A stretch of 64,000 bases of DNA from an uncultured Nocardioides sp. GTDB taxonomy: Bacteria > Actinomycetota > Actinomycetes > Propionibacteriales > Nocardioidaceae. The notes under the pieces were generated by a model. The model was given only the letters and a program-made list of their open reading frames with translations, was not told where the DNA came from and did not search any database. A program made the position numbers and the translations under genes. This document shows, one piece after another, positions 62,273 through 64,000 of this stretch (positions are counted from its first letter, which is position 1; each line of letters begins with the position of its first letter). The stretch lies in NCBI RefSeq assembly GCF_947488025.1, contig NZ_CANKYS010000007.1, forward strand, positions 1 to 64,000, read 5' to 3'.

Positions 62273-63323
62273 ATGACAGGCCACACCGCCGCCCTGCCGG
62301 CCACCTCCCGGAGGTGGCTGACCGCCGGGGACGGCATCGACCGACTCGAGGTCCGCGACGTCGAGACGCCGTGTGTCGGCCCGGGGCAGGTCCTGCTCCG
62401 GGTCGAGGCGGTGTCGCTGAACTATCGCGACCTCCTGGTCGTCAAGGGCGAGGAAGGGTGGCGTCCGCCGGAGCCGGTGACGCCGATCTCGGACGCTGCC
62501 GGAACGATCGAGGCGGTCGGCGCGGGGGTCACCCGTTTCGCGGTGGGGGACCGGGTCTCGCCGATGTTCCTTCCCCACTGGCGCTCGGGGGCGTTGAGCG
62601 CGGAGACGTATCGCTCGCCCGTCGGTGGCCCCGTCGCGTCGGGTGTGCTCGCCGACTTCCTCGTGCTGGACGAGGACCACGTCGAGGCGGTGCCTGCCAG
62701 CCTGGATGCCGCCGAAGCGGCCGCACTGCCGATCGCGGCGTTGACGGCGTGGCACGCCGTCGCGGTCCGCTGCCGGGTGGGCCGGGGCGATCGGGTCCTC
62801 GTCCACGGAACGGGTGGCGTGGCGATGTTCGCCCTGCGGTTCGCGACTGCGTTGGGCGCGCGGGTCGCGGTCACGACGAGCAGCTCCACCAAGGCGGTCC
62901 GCCTCGCGGATCTCGGTGCCGACCGTGTCATCGACTACCGCAGTGCGGACGTGGCCGACGAGGTCCTGAGGTGGACCGGAGGGCGAGGCGTCGACCACGT
63001 GGTCGAGACCGTCGGGGGCGCGAACCTCAACCAGTCACTGCGTGCGGTGCGGATCGGTGGTTCGATCGCGTTCATCGGACTGCTCGCCGGGCTCAGCGCC
63101 CCCATCAACACCTACGAGCTCGTCACCAAGAACGTCGAGCTGCACGGCATCGAGACGGGCTCGGCCGAGATGTATCGGGACATGGCTCGTTTCATCGACG
63201 CGCACGCGATCAAGCCGGTCATCGACTCGACCGCCCCCCCTCACCGACGTACGCGACGCGCTCCACAGGCTCGAGAAGGGCGATCACTTCGGCAAGATCG
63301 TCCTGGTGGCCGGTGGCGCGTAG
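62273..63323 (+). pseudogene. Quinone-oxidoreductase-type (zinc-less MDR) dehydrogenase with one frameshift
   Basis: About 349 residues of the NADPH-quinone reductase type: VSLNYRDLLVVKG, VGDRVSPMFLPHW, the nucleotide-binding VLVHGTGGVAMFALRFATAL, and GGSIAFIGLLAGL. The frame is intact to about 63232, where a run of seven Cs (six expected) shifts it. After the run the other frame continues with LTDVRDALHRLEKGDHFGKI and a stop at 63323. One extra C, probably a sequencing error or a recent mutation, is the only defect. Divergent from the GlxA-type regulator. Confidence 0.85.
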
Positions 63324-63334
63324 CCGGCGGTGAC

Positions 63335-63571
63335 CTACCGGAGGTGACGGACGTGCTCCCAGTCCCGCGTCCGCGCGTTCCAGCGCTCCAGCACCCAGGG
63401 CCACTGGCTCCGGAGCTCGGGTGGCCGCTGCCGGTTGCGGCTGGCGGCCCACCGGTGTGCCTCTTCCTGGGCCTCGCGGCCGGTCGGGCCGGCGAAGTCC
63501 CGCACGATCCGGTCGCGCTCGGGTGGGTCGTCGGGTCCCGGCGCGTAGGCGACGCGGTACACCACCTGCAT
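63335..63571 (-). CDS. Hypothetical protein, 78 residues
   Basis: The ATG at 63571 has a GGGAGGG site. The product is rich in Arg, Trp and charged residues (VVYRVAYAPGPDDPPERDRI, then EAHRWAASRNRQ). It is convergent with the dehydrogenase (11 bases between stops) and divergent from the GNAT gene. No domain recognised. Confidence 0.65.
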   Translation of the reverse strand: MQVVYRVAYAPGPDDPPERDRIVRDFAGPTGREAQEEAHRWAASRNRQRPPELRSQWPWVLERWNARTRDWEHVRHLR

Positions 63572-63696
63572 GGTCCCTCCCGAGCACGGCCGAGGCTCGT
63601 GCCGTCGGTTTCTCGTCCACCTGTTCAGGAGGCCGGACGGAGGGATCTGATACGTCGGTGCGCCGAGCCGCGTGGCGTCGTGCGAGGCTTGCCGGC

Positions 63697-64000
63697 ATGG
63701 CACGCGGAGCCGGTGACCCCGACGTGCTGCTCGAGACCACCCGCCTGCTGCTCAGGCCGTGGCTGGTGGAGGAAGCCGTCGTCCAGCGCGAGATGTGGCT
63801 CGAACGCGACGCGCGGGTGCCGCCGCACCGTCGCATCGACGCGGACGGACACCCCACGCTGGCGGCGTTCGAGACGTCGATCCGAGCGGGCGACCCGTCG
63901 TCCGCCGGGCTGCTCGCAGTCGAACGCAAGGCCGACGGGGACGTCATCGGATACTGCGGTCTGGTGGGTGGAACCGGCGTGCACGAGCCGGAGCTGGCGT
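63697..64000 (+). CDS. GNAT N-acetyltransferase, N-terminal part (runs off the window)
   Basis: 101 residues visible, beginning LLETTRLLLRPWLVEEAV, with a later GLLAVERKADGDVIGYCGLV, the strand 1 and strand 3-4 pattern of GNAT acetyltransferases of the RimJ/RimL type. The acetyl-CoA binding loop lies beyond the window edge, so completeness cannot be judged. Start at ATG 63697. Confidence 0.8.
   Translation, partial: MARGAGDPDVLLETTRLLLRPWLVEEAVVQREMWLERDARVPPHRRIDADGHPTLAAFETSIRAGDPSSAGLLAVERKADGDVIGYCGLVGGTGVHEPELA

Noticed and set aside
61297..63333. 678-residue plus-strand frame across the GlxA regulator and the dehydrogenase
   Set aside because: It is antisense to a clear AraC/GlxA regulator, then an off-frame of a clear dehydrogenase. 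Composition is Arg/Gly-rich without motifs.

Overview
The window is high-GC, GTG/TTG-rich DNA with actinobacterial family content: leaderless-looking GTG starts, a SecB-like toxin-antitoxin-chaperone module of the mycobacterial type, MmyB-type and GlxA-type regulators, and a fused indolepyruvate:ferredoxin oxidoreductase. The genus cannot be fixed from sequence alone. Roughly the first 50 kb look like an accessory (defence) island. The last 7 kb (57.1-64 kb) look like ordinary chromosome. Between them lie insertion sequences, gene remnants and a tRNA-Thr 3'-end remnant at about 57.0 kb that may mark the island edge.

Layout. 0-1.7 kb: a phage-type control cassette (truncated tyrosine integrase, coupled excisionase, divergent XRE repressor, palindromic operator). 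1.9-9.4 kb: small defence or toxin genes. These are a HEPN protein with a small partner, a cysteine-rich protein, an RHH-YfbU protein with its own operator, an Abi_2 (AbiD/AbiF-type HEPN) protein behind a structured leader, a DUF4365 nuclease-like protein, and a three-gene antitoxin/SecB-like chaperone/HigB-like toxin module. 9.4-15.1 kb: a membrane protein, two translationally coupled Fe(II)/2-oxoglutarate oxygenases (one lacking the usual metal-binding carboxylate), an NrdR-like zinc-ribbon protein and an HTH protein. 15.1-28.7 kb: a TIR-domain effector divergent from a large STAND NTPase with an N-terminal nuclease-like domain, a 1253-residue protein of unknown type with an HEXXH motif, a 1-kb gene-free region rich in short repeats, then a Schlafen-type AlbA_2 protein with an HNH protein. 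28.7-34.1 kb: an unusual pair of serine-recombinase-like proteins, one long and one consisting of the N-terminal domain only, plus small proteins. 34.2-39.3 kb: small membrane-protein operons, a nested inverted repeat, HTH genes and the second copy of a small-protein family. 39.9-46.8 kb: a three-gene operon (LOTUS/UPF0158-like protein, unknown protein, YaaC-like STAND NTPase) behind a perfect 18-bp hairpin. This is my best candidate for an undescribed defence system.

46.9-52.6 kb: an IS3-family element next to an IS481-type remnant, two orphan genes, an ilvE fragment, and an IS256-family element inserted in an Lrp/AsnC regulator with an 11-bp target duplication. That regulator is divergent from the iorAB gene. 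57-64 kb: MmyB-like regulator, alcohol dehydrogenase, cyclophilin-like protein, acetyltransferase, GlxA/AraC regulator, quinone-oxidoreductase-type dehydrogenase and the start of a GNAT gene.

Three genes in 52.7-63.3 kb (iorAB, a glucanase-fold-like protein, the last dehydrogenase) each carry a single-base indel, two of them clearly in homopolymer runs. Sequencing error is therefore a real alternative to gene decay there. All functions are inferred from motifs read by eye; no database search was run.
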